DNA of 64,000 nt from assembly GCF_021917145.1 (NCBI RefSeq), contig NC_061072.1:12860133-12924132 (forward strand), in the 5' to 3' direction. Source of the stretch: Hypomesus transpacificus (lineage: Eukaryota > Chordata > Actinopteri > Osmeriformes > Osmeridae). Numbering within the stretch: position 1 is the stretch's first letter; each line of letters starts with the position of its first letter. Position numbers and translations under genes: made by a program. This document shows positions 32,629-45,552 of the stretch, in pieces. Under the pieces are notes generated by a model. It had not been told where the DNA came from. It did no database searches and saw only the letters and a program-made list of their open reading frames with translations.

Positions 32629-35600
32629 ATGTCCAGACAGCTCCCGGGAAATCCAAGTTTTCTGCCTTCGTCGACCCAAGGCGTTCTCAAGTCTCTGCTA
32701 GAAAACCCGATGAAGCTGCCGCTTCAGAATGAAGGTAAATAAAATAAATGCTGGTTGTCTTTGCGCACATATTGAGCTAGAATACATTTGTATCCTACTT
32801 TTATTATGTTACATTCACATTATTGACCACCTTGACTTGCTTAAATCCACGGATGTGATCAACTGAGAGACAGTCTTCATATATTTTACTGAGACAAGGC
32901 TGATTTGAAAGAATTGTAAACAATGCAGGCGCGCTCAGTTTGCGAGGGTGCCTCTAAAATTGATCAGATCAGGACTTCTTCCCACTCTCTCCCCTACTCT
33001 CCAATCTCTTCCTTCCCTCCAGTCAAGTTTGCAGAAAAAAGTTATGAATATTTCAGTTGAACCTCTCCATATTACTAGTAGTTGGGCTTATGTATTCTAG
33101 ATAACCTACAGCCAGTTAAGATGTGAGTCTGTGAATATCTTTTGATTGATGGTAGTTCAACATTTCAACATTGACTTTAAGACTGTTAAGTTGGAACAAT
33201 GCATTTATCCATGGGCCTTGATAGTAAATGTGGGTTTAAAGAATAACAATATAATAGTGTTATAACCATATAACTATAACAAAGTCATATTATGGAGACA
33301 GGCACAGATTTGTTTAAAGTCCAGAGCCAACTTTAAGCCAATAACACATAACATCATAGTCACATCATACTCCATGAAATAACTAGTGCATGTCTAACCA
33401 GCAGCCATATGTGCTGAATGTGAGAAGTGATGTGCAGTTTGTTACTGTTGTGTGACACAGTCCTTCTCCTGCTTGGTGCTACAGGGTTTGGGAAAGAGAG
33501 GGAGAAGGAGAAAAGTCTGGAGGAGGAAAGGAACGCCCCGCAGTCTGCCTTCCTGGGTCCTACTCTTTGGGACAAGACGCTTCCCTATGATGGAGACAAC
33601 TTCCAGTTGGAGTACATGGACCTGGAGGAGTTCCTGTCAGAGAACGGCATCCCTTCCAGTCCCGCCCACCACCACCACCAGCAGCAGCATCAGTCACAGG
33701 CCCAACACCAGACGCCAATAATGGCCCAAGCCCCGGCCACCTCGGTGATGGACCTTAGCAACCGGGCAACTACGTCGTCCGTACATACAAGCATGGTTCC
33801 CCAAAACTGCCTAAGTGGCTCCGCAACTGCAGGTAACACAAACACACACACACACACCATAGACACGCACACATAAGCATTCAAATTGCGTCTGAACAGT
33901 GCTCTAGTCTGGTGTTGGCTGAGAGTTCACCCTTAGATTGCAATGCTAATGAGCTGGCTGCTGAACTGTGTAGATTGAGGAATAGGTCTGAAATATAACA
34001 CCACGACACATGTTATGAAGGTGTGTGGTTGTGTGTGTGTGTGTGGGTGGGGTGGTTGCATGTGTGTGTGTGTGAGAGTGAGAGTGAAGTAGAGGCCTGC
34101 TCTTGAATGTGCTTCTGCATTAGGTCTGACCTCAGGTCAGCCTGTGCTCTAGCTCTGCCCTCAGAGGAGTGACCAGCCCTCACCGGCCCCTCTGTCAACA
34201 CAGGCTTGGTGACCCTGCCGAGGCTCTGCATTCACTGGAAGAATCACTGTAATCCCGAGGAGGATATTATGGGATGTCTGTGTTTGTATTTCATTATCCG
34301 CGGAACGCTCGATAAACCCGTCCCTCCCTCCTCGTTCCTCTGGGCAACACCTCAAAGAGAGGGAACACGTAGTTGAACCAAGACAATACTGTTCAAGGTT
34401 CTAGGAAAACATCAAATTCCAATCAAATTTCAATATCGAAACAGAACATTCTGAACATTCTAGACATGAACACATGTGAAGCAGAACTTAATAGATGTTC
34501 TAGTGGGAAGTGGCACATTCCAAATATCCACCAACCACATTCACAATGGACATTTTTTGTTCTGAAAAAACATGTCAAAAACGACACGTAATACTGTATA
34601 CAAAGAATTATATGAGCAATATGATGCACTTGCCCATACTAAACACATTTGTGTAGAGATTTTCTGTCTAGAAGATCAAGATCTTGAGGTTGTAGATATT
34701 ATACATATGCTACCCAAGATGAAAGATATTTGATGATATGCAGGGAGTTATAGAACATGGTGTATCAATCAGTTGTGTTGTTAGACCTGTTGTGTTATCA
34801 CAGTTTCACTGGTCACAAACCATGTTTTGTGTCATTATGACACAAAGGGGGTGACCGGATAGGAGGATAGTAGTGGTGACCAAGTGTGTTTATATGTGGA
34901 AGAAAAGTGTGTGTGTTTTGCTTTGGAGTTTCAATCCACTGAGCAGCTTTTCTCTCTCCAGTCTCTCCCTTCACCACCTGCTACCTTAGGAAACATGCCC
35001 TGCAAGTCCAGCACATTGACTATACCCCTGAGGAACATGAATACAGTCTGATCTAGTTACACACACAGATACACTCACGCCCGCATGCTCAGCATACACT
35101 GCAGCCAGTCTTGCGTGTGTCTCACAAGGACATCAGCATGGGTCATGTTTGGGGCCAGCTGACCTGCTGCCCAGCTGACCTGCTGCCCACTGTCCTGCAC
35201 ACCTGCCCCAGCTAAACTGATCCTCTGTTCTGACTCTCTTCTCTCCATCTCGCTAGCACTCAGCGCTCTCTTACCTTAGCCTTATACTTCTCCTTTTCTC
35301 TCATTTCCTCTCACTTTCCCCTTTCCTCTCCTGAAAAACAGGAGTGCACTCACACACACACACACACACACACACTTCCATCTCCCTATTTGTTAATCAC
35401 CCACACAGTTTCTCTCTAATGTAGCCATGTGATCATTGCTGTTGTAATGTTGCTGATTGACTGAGTGCGGATGCCAGACAGGCTGCTTCTCCAGTCACGC
35501 ACTCTGTTTTCTGTCTTCTGAACAGCAGGGGTCTCACATGTTTCCTGATAAAGAGACAATGAGTCAAAATGATGAAAGTGTGTTTTCATTTTCGGTGCGT

Positions 35601-38069
35601 GTCCTCTGAATAGATGAGCTGCTGTGCTGTTAAAGAAGCAGCGTGGGTGGATCACTAGCACAGTCAGACGGACGTGTTGGAAATGGCGTGGGATTGTTGT
35701 CACCATGGCACCGTTGCTATAGAAGCAGGATGTCCTAAAGCAGTGGTGCATCGTCAAGGGTTTTGGACCAGGGCCATTCCTAGCAGCTGCTCACTATCTT
35801 TCAAATGCCAACAGTACCTGTTGATGGGGCCAGGGGTACGGTTAGTGTCCGAGAGGTTAGGGTTAGAGAGGGTTAGGGTTACAGAGCGAGAGAGAAAGGG
35901 ACGGATGGGAGAGGGCCAGAGATGAAGAGAGGCATGTTGAGAGAGTGAGAGAGAGGGGGGAAGAGAGGGATGGGGAGAGAAACAAAGAGAAATGGAAGGA
36001 TGGGAGAGATTGACAGACATGAAGAAAGGAATGGGAAGAGAAGGATGGGGGAAGGAGAATGGAGAAAGAGAAATAGACGGATGAGGAGAGAGAGGGTGAA
36101 AGGTGGAGATAAGCTGAAACAATATATGGGAAAATAAACTGATTATGATTGGGAGGTTGAAGAGATGGAAAGACCAAAAGAAATAGGAGTAATGAAGTGA
36201 AATGATTAGTGAATTGATTGAGGTGAATTTCAGGTTGGTTTGGGTAGGACCTCCAGTAGGGCAACATTTCGGGTTCTCATTAATATGAGATATGGTGGTT
36301 CTACTCTGTCTGAGATCCCTGTGGTTCTCAATTAACTTACTTGAAGGTGGAGACTGTCAGTGTAGAATTGATAGTCAGTGTGTAATCACTAAAGGCTAAA
36401 GGCTGGCAGTGTGCACCTGCGAAAGTAGGAACACTTAAGATATCCATCTTAAATAATGGATTTAGTTGGAAAATTGACTGCAAGAAGTTATTAGCTCTAC
36501 CTTTGCTGCTCCCTGGTGGAGTAAATAAGTCACTGCACACACTGTCCTCATTACATTTAGCAGATACTCTTATCCAGAGCGATTTACAGTAAGTACAGGG
36601 ACATATCCCCAAGGAAAGTAGGGTGAAGTGCCTTGCCCAAGGACACAATGTAATTTGGCATGGACGGGAATCGATTCAGCAACCATCTGATTACTAACCC
36701 AATTCCTTAACCTCTCAGCCACCTGACTCCATCCTCACTACCATCAATGACAATTACTTTAATACTCAACTTCCATACTTTAACACTGTCTCAATTCAGA
36801 CACTTCAAAATGTGTTTGTTTTATTATAATTACTAATGACCCATTCTTCTCCGTCTTCCAGCCATGTCCTCAGCCAGGAACACCCCCAGCCCCATTGACC
36901 CCGAGTCCATCGAGGTTGCTACGGGATACGAGCCTGACCCTGCGGACCTTGCACTGTCCAGTGTTCCCGGCCAGGAGATGTTTGACCCGAGGAAACGCAA
37001 GTTCTCTGCCGAGGAGCTGAAGCCCCAGCCCATGATCAAGAAGGCCCGCAAGATCTTCATGCCAAACGACATGAAGGTAATTTGGAACTGGTTAAACAAA
37101 GTTAGATGTGTGTGTTTGCGTGTGTGTATGTGCATGTACATGTGTGTGAGGAGCAGATTTGTATTTTTTTTTACAGTGTTTTTTAAATGTGTTTATTTCT
37201 ATGGCTCAAACTCATAGCCAATTGGCTGGAAACTGATGTCGCAGACAATCTAAAGACAGACAGACAAGGACACACACATACACAGAGTTATAGGCTTCTA
37301 GAAAACGACCTGTCTTGTCATTGCCTATTCACACAAAACACCTGTCAGCTATTTCAACTATGGAAAGAAATTATGACACCGTGTAGGTATTGTGCTCCAG
37401 TCGTGTGGAAGGAACACTTGACTAAAGCTTTAAACATCACTCAGACAGACACCAGAGATTACAGTAGTGTCTGTTCTCTATGGGATATGAAATGGCATCC
37501 ATAGCACTTCTTTACAGAGAAGAGAGAACCGCTTGGTTGTTGGATAACCACTAAGGAGAAGAAAAACACTAAGGACCTATAAAAAAATGTATTCAACCTC
37601 AAATAAACGTTGTCACAGTTTGGCTCTCAGTCATGCTGGAGAAATTACACAAATTATATAATTATAGGCACCCTTTAGCGAACTGTGCTTGAACTACGTA
37701 CGTGACAAACTCTGTTGAACTCATTTGTATTATGCTCAATGTATACGTGGTCTGATGTTTAGTGACCGTTTCTTAACGGGTAACCCTAACAGTTAAAACC
37801 AAAAAACATTTCCCTGTTTAACTTGGGGCCTCCTCTCTTTCTCTCTTGAGCAGGATGACAAGTATTGGGTTCGGCGCAGAAAGAACAACGTGGCAGCCAA
37901 GCGGTCACGTGATGCGCGGCGCCTGAAGGAGAACCAGATCGCCATCCGGGCCGGTTTCTTGGAGAAGGAGAACTCGGCCCTCCGACAGGAAGTGGCAGAA
38001 CTGAGGAAAGAGCTGGGACGCACCAGGAACATCCTGCACAAGTACCAGGCCCAGCTTGGACCCCTGTAG
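32629..38069 (+). CDS. hlf: HLF, hepatic leukemia factor (PAR bZIP)
   Basis: Nuclear transcription factor of the proline- and acidic-rich (PAR) bZIP family (DBP, TEF, HLF), which binds D-box sites such as TTAYGTAA as a dimer. Four coding exons: 32629-32734, 33485-33832, 36862-37076 and 37854-38069, phases closing to 294 aa (human 295). Start [11 protein letters not shown] matches the human MSRPLPLNPTF; the codon for the human extra N-terminal Met is ACA here. Exon 2 holds the conserved [17 protein letters not shown] and [14 protein letters not shown], then a fish-specific His/Gln tract. Exon 3 is the PAR domain ([20 protein letters not shown]). Exon 4 holds the basic region ([17 protein letters not shown], about 230-246) and leucine zipper. 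I call HLF rather than TEF or DBP from closest full-length match and synteny; which teleost paralogue is unknown. Confidence 0.95.
35880..36200. repeat. Purine-rich tract
   Basis: Plus strand almost entirely A and G with GAGA and GGAGAGA units. The long frames on the reverse strand are pyrimidine-repeat artefacts. Confidence 0.7.
36548..36735 (-). repeat. tRNA-derived SINE (fullest copy in window)
   Basis: Minus-strand reading begins GGAGTCAGGTGGCTGAGAGG with later 'gctgaatcgattccc', resembling a class II (Leu/Ser-like) tRNA head. A conserved body follows, then the reverse complement of 'gcagatactcttatccagag'. The order tRNA head - body - tail indicates a SINE; the tail is shared with 1555-1690. 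Confidence 0.7.
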
Positions 38070-39970
38070 GACACACACACACACACTGACACAGAATGGC
38101 TCACTCCCACATCTCATTGGTGGCCCTTTAGCCAACACTGTACTAGCCCTTTTCATTCTTGAGTGTGGAACACACCTTGTTATCCACCACAGAACTGCTC
38201 CGTACCCAGAGACTATGTTCATAGACACAGCTGTACCTCACAGCAGCCATTGTTTCCCTTAGAACTGTGTTTGATTCTTTGACTCCTATTGGTCAGCATC
38301 TTCTGTTATTGTCCTATCAAAGAATACCAGGAAGTCTGTCACCCGAATGTCACCCTAATGTCACGCGATGCCAGGGTTATTGACAGTGTTACGAAGGTAT
38401 AACGAAGGCTGTTTCAATTTCAAGTTGAATTAGTTACAGTGCTAAACCGAAACGTCAAGAGTGCTACGCAATAATTTGCAGACATGTGTGAAGTGGCCCT
38501 GGGAGCCCTGCGATCCTGCTGTCTGCATGGGGGACACTGGACTGGGCTGTCAGGAGGGCTCAACACACAGCTGTCGTCTCCATGAGGGATCCAGCCTCAC
38601 AGTTGGGTCTCCTAGCTGTCTCAGTGTTAATGTGATTCCACACCAGCCCTGCTTCAGTATGTCGTGACCATACACCCATGTTAACAATGGTAACTACTAG
38701 GATTTGTACGTATTATTATTGCAACATTTGTGTAATTATTACTTCATTCATTTCTGTACGTATAATCTGGCATGTTTCGATATATTTTTTATTGTGTTCC
38801 GACACCCAAACTTTTAAAATAATCCTCATGCGGTAGTTATGTGTACGGTTTCTCATGCATGACTTGCTTGTGTAGCACCGTGGTGCGTCTGCCCCCCTGA
38901 GATGAATGTAACAGGTATCAGGGCCAGTCTGCACAGTAACTGCTGCCTGGGAAAAGAACACACCAAGGAGCGTGTAAGGACACCACCAGAGTGGCAGTTC
39001 ATGTTGATTCCCTGGGTGCCGGGTGAGGGTGAGGTGACATCTCATCCTTCCTTCAGCGCTCTCTGTGGAGACAGCAGGAGGTGGAGGAGGGTGGGCTGAA
39101 TGTAAATGGAGAAATGGAGACATTACATTAATGTGTTTCAGGGCCTGATCATCTTCAGACGTGCTCTTGTTCACCCCCCCCCCCCCCCCCCACCCCCCGC
39201 TCCAAGGGCAACCAGCACCAGTACCATTCACCCCCCCTCCCCCCTCGCATCATGGAGGAAAATAACTTATCACTTTATATCTCTTGACTAAAGACCAAAA
39301 TATTACAGTATACAAAGGTTATATTGATATATAGATATATATAGTAAAGGTTTTAATGTTTATACAAAGCTATTTTTGTTTGTACAGTATTCTTTCCTAC
39401 CTAGATGTTTCCTGTGTATTCTCTGTATTCTGAACCTTTTCCCAGGTGGCGCGGCCCTCATGTCTGGGTTTTGCATGGGCATTACAAGAGACCTGGTCTC
39501 ACATGGTCTCCAGACAACATGAAGCCAAACACAACCAAAGGGGATTCAGTCCCAGCCCCCACCATCCCCCCCCCCCATGTCTGCTAAAATGTCTCCAAGA
39601 TGAGATGTTGTGGCTGGTTTCTGCTGACAGGGGGAGTTTTTACATAGTTCTGTATTTCCTGCTGGGCTGTTGAGGTAGTTTCAGGGTTGTGCAGCATCAG
39701 ATGCTGTGCTCTGGGAGGCCAGCACTGTCCACACGCTTCTCTGGATATGTTTATGACTTGCTTTGGAATAGAGGAATGTATTATCCCCAACTTCAACACT
39801 CATTTTTCCTTCAGTTGTAACTTATGAGCGATTTTTCTACCTGTCCTTAGATGTTTAGTCCATCTGAGCTCTTCTCTACAGGACTGACATGTTGGTATTT
39901 GTGTTCTCTGATGTTTTCCTGGTCTTTGATTGTCTTTCATGATCAAAATAAAATATGTCAAATCAAATGG
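38070..39970 (+). other. hlf: HLF 3' UTR
   Basis: About 1.9 kb from the HLF stop to a canonical AATAAA at 39947-39952, the first strong poly(A) signal in good context downstream. The stretch has no coding signal and is AT-rich towards its end, as expected for a long regulatory 3' UTR. Poly-C runs occur near 39173-39200 and 39568-39578. Confidence 0.6.
39947..39952 (+). terminator. HLF poly(A) signal
   Basis: AATAAA within 'gatcaaaataaaatatgtc', 1.9 kb after the HLF stop. Inferred from sequence alone. Confidence 0.6.
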
Positions 39971-42963
39971 CCTGTCATGTTATCTCTTTTGGTACATTGT
40001 GTGTGAGTGGGTTTACTTATAGAAACTTTGAATACAAAGTTGCACATATAATATAGATGAAATGTGTTATGTGTTAATATATTATGAAAAAACTTTCCTA
40101 ACATAAACTGTGAAAGCAATTTTTTTTAAATTATTCATTGTTGAATCATCAAATGTATCTTTGATTCCCACATATTAGTGCAACACATGCTGCATCACAT
40201 TTCTGACTGGTCATTAAGAAAATCCCTTCACCTCTGATCATGGTCATTGGGAGACTCACTCCAATTATAATTGTAGGTCTTCACTGTAGTCACTCCAACT
40301 CTGTAAATGTTATCAAAGAACATATAAAACAAAGTATTAGAAACATTACACATTCTACTTGTGATAGTACATGTGAGACACTTACAAGAAAGTCGGACAA
40401 CACTTCAGCTCTCAGTGAGGTTACATTCTGATCACAGGAAAGTCATCTCCACTTTGATTGGTTATTGGAATAGTCATACCAACATTCGTCACAAGAGGGC
40501 ATACAGTCCCCATAAGTGAAGTAAAACAGTCAGACAACAATGTTTACATTTATAATTGTACACCGGAGTTTAGTACTAATACAGATCAATACTTTATTGA
40601 CTGTTCCTGTTCTTTACTGCACATGAAGATAGGTAGGACTGTTCTGCAGCCAACCAGGTAAAAAGGAATGTTAAAATTCTGTTGGTTGTGTTGCCACATA
40701 GGTCTGATGAGGTTATATGGAGTACAGTTTGTTGGGTTCAGAGGCCCACAGTTGTGGTCAGCTTGGGGTGTTTTGTGTTAGTCTAGTGTGTGAAGTGTTA
40801 TATAAAAGCCATTTGTGAATGCAGAGAAGGAAGCAGATTGGGCTTGATTTTTAATCCAGGTCCATCAGACGGCAGCTTTGAAAAGGCTGTCTGTCACACG
40901 CACACACATAAAGGTCTTGTGTTTTCTTTTTGAGCAGTTCCAGGAAACAAGGCTTTAAAAAAAAAAAATATGTACAAGGGTCATACAAAAGATTGTGGAA
41001 CCTATATACAATACATGTCAAATGTTATAGAATAGAGTTATTTTCGTCCTAGAAGAACCTCCTATTACCTCACTCCCTGAAAATCTCCGAACCATGTTTT
41101 AGTTCCTGGTAGAACCTAATTTGGTTCAATATTTTCGTCACCATCCTGGGTAATTAAATAAATGTACCTAGACTGTGTGAGGGTTGTCCTGTGGAACCCT
41201 TGAAGCAGCTTGTGTTCTCAGCCTGCAGGCTGGAGGCTGGAGGCTGGAGGCTGGAGGCTGGAGGCTGGAGGCTGGAGGCTGGAGGCTGGAGGCTGGAGGC
41301 TGGAGGCTGGAGGCTGGACGCTGGAGGCTGGAGGCTGGCAGAGGCTGGAGGCTGGAGGCTGGAGGCTGGCGGCTGGCAGAGGCTGGAGGCTGGAGGCTGG
41401 AGGCTGGAGGCTGGAGGCTGGAGGCTGGAGGCTGGAGGCTGGAGGCTGGAGGCTGGAGGCTGGAGGCTGGCAGAGGCTGGAGGCTGGAGGCTGGCAGAGG
41501 CTGGAGGCTGGAGGCTGGAGGCTGGCAGAGGCTGGAGACTGGAGGCTGGAGGCTGGAGGCTGGCAGAGGCTGGAGGCTGGAGGCTGGAGGCTGGAGGCTG
41601 GAGGCTGGAGGCTGGCAGAGGCTGAGGCTGAGGCTGGAGGCTGGAGGCTGGAGGCTGGCTGAGCCTCTTTGTCAACACGTGGCTCTCAGGAGAACCTGGG
41701 TCTTACTCTGCCTGCGGGTACTCCACCTCCTCTGTCTGTACTCTGAGTGTTCTCTCTACTCTCTAGAATCTAGATTTGGTGGGTTCCTTGATTGGACAGG
41801 TTGTTCTACACATTGGGTGACACTCTCTATGAGCATGTCTGCTCCAGGACCAGCCTGCTCTCAGAGCGTCACATGAATCTCTTTTCCCATAAAGCCAGAT
41901 GCATGGTTATCTCAAGCTGCCTCAGGGACCCTGAAGGGTTTCTGTGTACCCAGTCTCTCTGTCTCGGGGTGGTGTGCCATGCAGAACCCCCCAGGCTGAT
42001 AGACAGATGGACTTATTACAGCGTCCATGTCAAACCAGAGCGGGACAACACGCTGTCTCTCTACCAGTTACCATTTACATAACTTTAGAGCCAGCGTCAG
42101 CAGCAGGATGCATAGTACAACCCCATGATACACTGTGGCACTAGTTTATAATCCCCCAAACATGAAATATATGGAAATATCTGTGCTATTCATATCGCAA
42201 AAGGGTCTGCAGTGTTGGTCATTGGTTGGGCGCTGAGCTGGCCCATGTTTTTATGTAAGAGGATTAGGGCATGGACTCAGAGGCACGATTCTCCACAGAT
42301 GAGAGCCATCTCCAGAAAAGACAGTGTTCTCCAGAGACGCTGGTGGCAGGGAGACTGTAGCACTCTGAAAAAAAGGATTCTTTGATTCTTTGAAAAATCA
42401 TGCGAGAACTATTTTTGGTTAGATCCTTTTATTTAGTGGGACCAAGACGGGTTCTTAAATGTTTTAGGGATACCCTACACAGGGACCACAGGAGAGGTCT
42501 TCTCCTTAGATGGACTGTACAGAGGCACCTTTTCAAGATCTTAGAATCAGAAGGCTGCTTGGTATAGCTATTGAGATTGTATCAAAGTTTCCACATCACG
42601 TCAATAACACATCATAAATTATAATATTTCACACCTGTGGAAGGAATTATATGTATGAATCATATTCATGTCAGGATTATTTTATTTTATGAAAACTTCT
42701 AATTCTAATGTTGCACAACAATATTTGACATTCCATCCTTAGAGTTCTGATGTTCCATGAACAGTGAAAGACCTTTAATCACAGTTGATTAGGACATTCC
42801 CCTAACTGGAGTGTGAGAGACAAACTTCAACTCTACCACCCTCACATTCATAACACATCTGGAGCTGGAAATGGAAGAATCGTATCATCAATTGACCATC
42901 AATCTACAGTAGTGTCTTTCTCCAGTGACAGTGAATGGGATTGTGGGTAATGTACTTCTTTAA
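39971..42963. other. Intergenic, with a 434-bp minisatellite
   Basis: No gene supported. The only striking structure is the GGAGGCT array at 41226-41659. The long frames there (up to 230 codons, Gly-Trp-Arg-Leu-Glu-Ala repeats) are array products. Confidence 0.6.
41226..41659. repeat. 7-bp minisatellite (GGAGGCT)n
   Basis: About 60 units of GGAGGCT with interspersed 'ggcagaggct' variants that recur at irregular spacing and define a higher-order pattern. Strand-asymmetric and G-rich on the plus strand. Confidence 0.97.
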
Positions 42964-43277
42964 TTATATCTGTTCCTTGTTCACCTTACGTGAAGAACGC
43001 CCAAGTCCAAATGAGCTCCATGTCTCGAGGGGTATGTCAGTGACGCTAGACAAGACTTCATCTGTCCTGCACTGATCTGGTTCCGGCCTGAAGATCTGTC
43101 TTCCAGCGGGTGTCATCGTCCATTCAGGACACCGCCTCACCCTGTCCCACTGTCCGATGGGACCTTTAGGTGTCAAAGCCAATAGCTTGGGGTCGAATTT
43201 GGTGAGTTGTGGCAGGGAGTGCTCTAGCACGGTCTGGTCTGGCCTGGTCAGTACCTCTGGCACGTTCCTCCTCACAG
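42964..43277 (-). CDS. Possible terminal exon of an unrecognised gene
   Basis: On the minus strand a 104-codon frame without low complexity runs from an acceptor-like 'ttgcttacag' (exon first base 43277, phase 1) to TAA at 42966-42964. It includes LPQLTKFDPKLLALTPKG, PIGQWDRVRRCPEWTMTPAG and DIPLETWSSFGLG. Composition (Pro, Trp, Arg, Thr) is like a real soluble protein and unlike its repeat-rich neighbours. I found no convincing upstream exon: the stretch just 5' (43300-43430) would leave an intron of under 30 bases. The family is unknown to me. It could be the last exon of a small gene between HLF and SMIM36, a pseudogene fragment, or a chance frame. Confidence 0.4.
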
Positions 43278-44857
43278 CTGTAAGCAACGAGGGGAACAGT
43301 AAACCCCATCAGATCTGGAGTCGGGTCACCGTGAAGTTGCTGCAATCTGTAATCCTGCCATCTGACTGCAGAGGACCTGGGGAGCGGACAGCAGGGGGTT
43401 ACAGACACATTGCACACGCTGCTGAACAACCATCCCTTCAGATCATTCTAAACCTCTTATCTCCTGGAGAATGTACATCACCAATCAAATGTCTTGAGAC
43501 TTGGCCCTGAACTCTGTCTTTAACAGCTGAATCAGTCAGCCAAGACAAGGGTCAAGCTTCGATCATACAACCACGAGGCAGTGCTGTCTGTTCACGGCCC
43601 AGACCAAGCCTTCACACTCAGCAGCAACCTCCCGGCTAGACTGGAGGGGGGAGGACTGTGGTGCTTCTCCCTCATCACTGCCGAGTCAAACAGATGTACG
43701 ACATTTCATCACACACAACAACCTGTTCATACACATCTCTAGTAGAGTCAGTCCCTGTGGATTACTGGCCTGTTAACTTGAAAACCACAACAAACTGATC
43801 CTACTCAGCGGTCAAGGTGCTAGCTGAGAGGAGCACATCGTCACAGCTGTGTCCTGACAGCATATGTCAGGGGGCTGCGGAAGGAACATCTATCTCTCAT
43901 TCATCCCTTCACTCATTCAGCCCTTCACTCATTCAGCCCTTCACTTATTCAGCCCTTCACTCATTCAGCCCTTCACTCATTCATTCGGTGAGGCTTTCTG
44001 CTCCCAGCCGACATCCATTTCCCTGATGGAGGCTGGATGAGGATCAAGCAGGATTTAGCTGCTGGTGACAGAGGTTGCAGCAACAGCTGAGTGCTTAACG
44101 TCTGGGCTGGTGGAGGGGAGGAATGGTGGAGGTGGGGGGGGGGGGGGGTACAGTTGTTCATATCAGCCCTCTCTTCATGCAGTCTTGCCCCTTGTCTGTA
44201 GGGAAGCCAGTTAATGAGAAGATCTGACCAAGGGGTGTGCTTGGGTGTGTGTGTGTGTGTTTGTGTGTGGGTGGGTTGTCGGGGGTTTCTAATACAGCAC
44301 CGTTCATGCAGCCTCCTCATAGTCCTGACAAACACCAATCCAGCAGATGGCTGGTCAATCAGAGGGTAGAGAAAGATTTCATTCATACCAGCTCCATCTT
44401 TCTACTGAGTCCACATGATTCAGTCACATCCATTATCAAAACACAGCAGCCGTCATACTGTCTATCTGTTGTTGAACATAAAAGTGCATCAGTGATTGAT
44501 TCCTGTGCATTTACTGATGCACGCTAATGCATAATGGTGTGAACTGAGATCAATTTTTGTTTGTTTTGAAACATTGAAAAACCCACAGGCACACACACCG
44601 AAGCACAACACACACAAAAACACACTTGCCTGCACACAACCAGCCACAGCTTACCTTTTCAACATTGTCCTCGGTCATGAAATAATAAAAACTGTAAAAA
44701 CCTATCAAACAAAACTGTACAAAAAAAACAAGTGCAGCATTTGGGGCCGTGTGTCCACACAGGACTTCAAATCCATCAAACAAATGTCCAGATCTCCCTC
44801 CTCCTTCCCCAGATCTCCCTCTCCTCTCCTCCACCTCCCATCCCTCTCTGCCTGTCC
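43278..44857. other. Intergenic with short tandem repeats
   Basis: No gene supported. A 16-bp repeat (unit 'cccttcactcattcag', about five copies) lies at 43906-43985, a G-run of about 15 near 44136-44149, and a GT-rich stretch near 44240-44275. The right part is presumably the 3' UTR of minus-strand SMIM36. Confidence 0.5.
43906..43985. repeat. 16-bp tandem repeat
   Basis: About five copies of 'cccttcactcattcag' with one variant copy ('cttatt'). Confidence 0.9.
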
Positions 44858-45349
<492 letters not shown>

Positions 45350-45375
45350 CTACCAGAAAGTGAAAATCAAACAGC

Positions 45376-45552
<177 letters not shown>

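Larger units (their letters stand above)
33833..36861. other. HLF intron 2
   Basis: A 3-kb intron whose donor is followed at once by CA repeats (33838-33860). It contains GT-rich sequence near 34020-34080, a telomere-like TTAGGG patch near 35840-35882, a 330-bp purine-rich tract (35880-36200) and a tRNA-derived SINE (36548-36735). No coding signal. Confidence 0.6.

Noticed and set aside
35840-35882. TTAGGG-like units
   Set aside because: Only a few irregular units; not an interstitial telomere array.
41184-41876. Open frames of up to 230 codons with GWRLEAGG repeats
   Set aside because: Entirely generated by the 7-bp GGAGGCT array, open in several frames on both strands; no start context or splice support.
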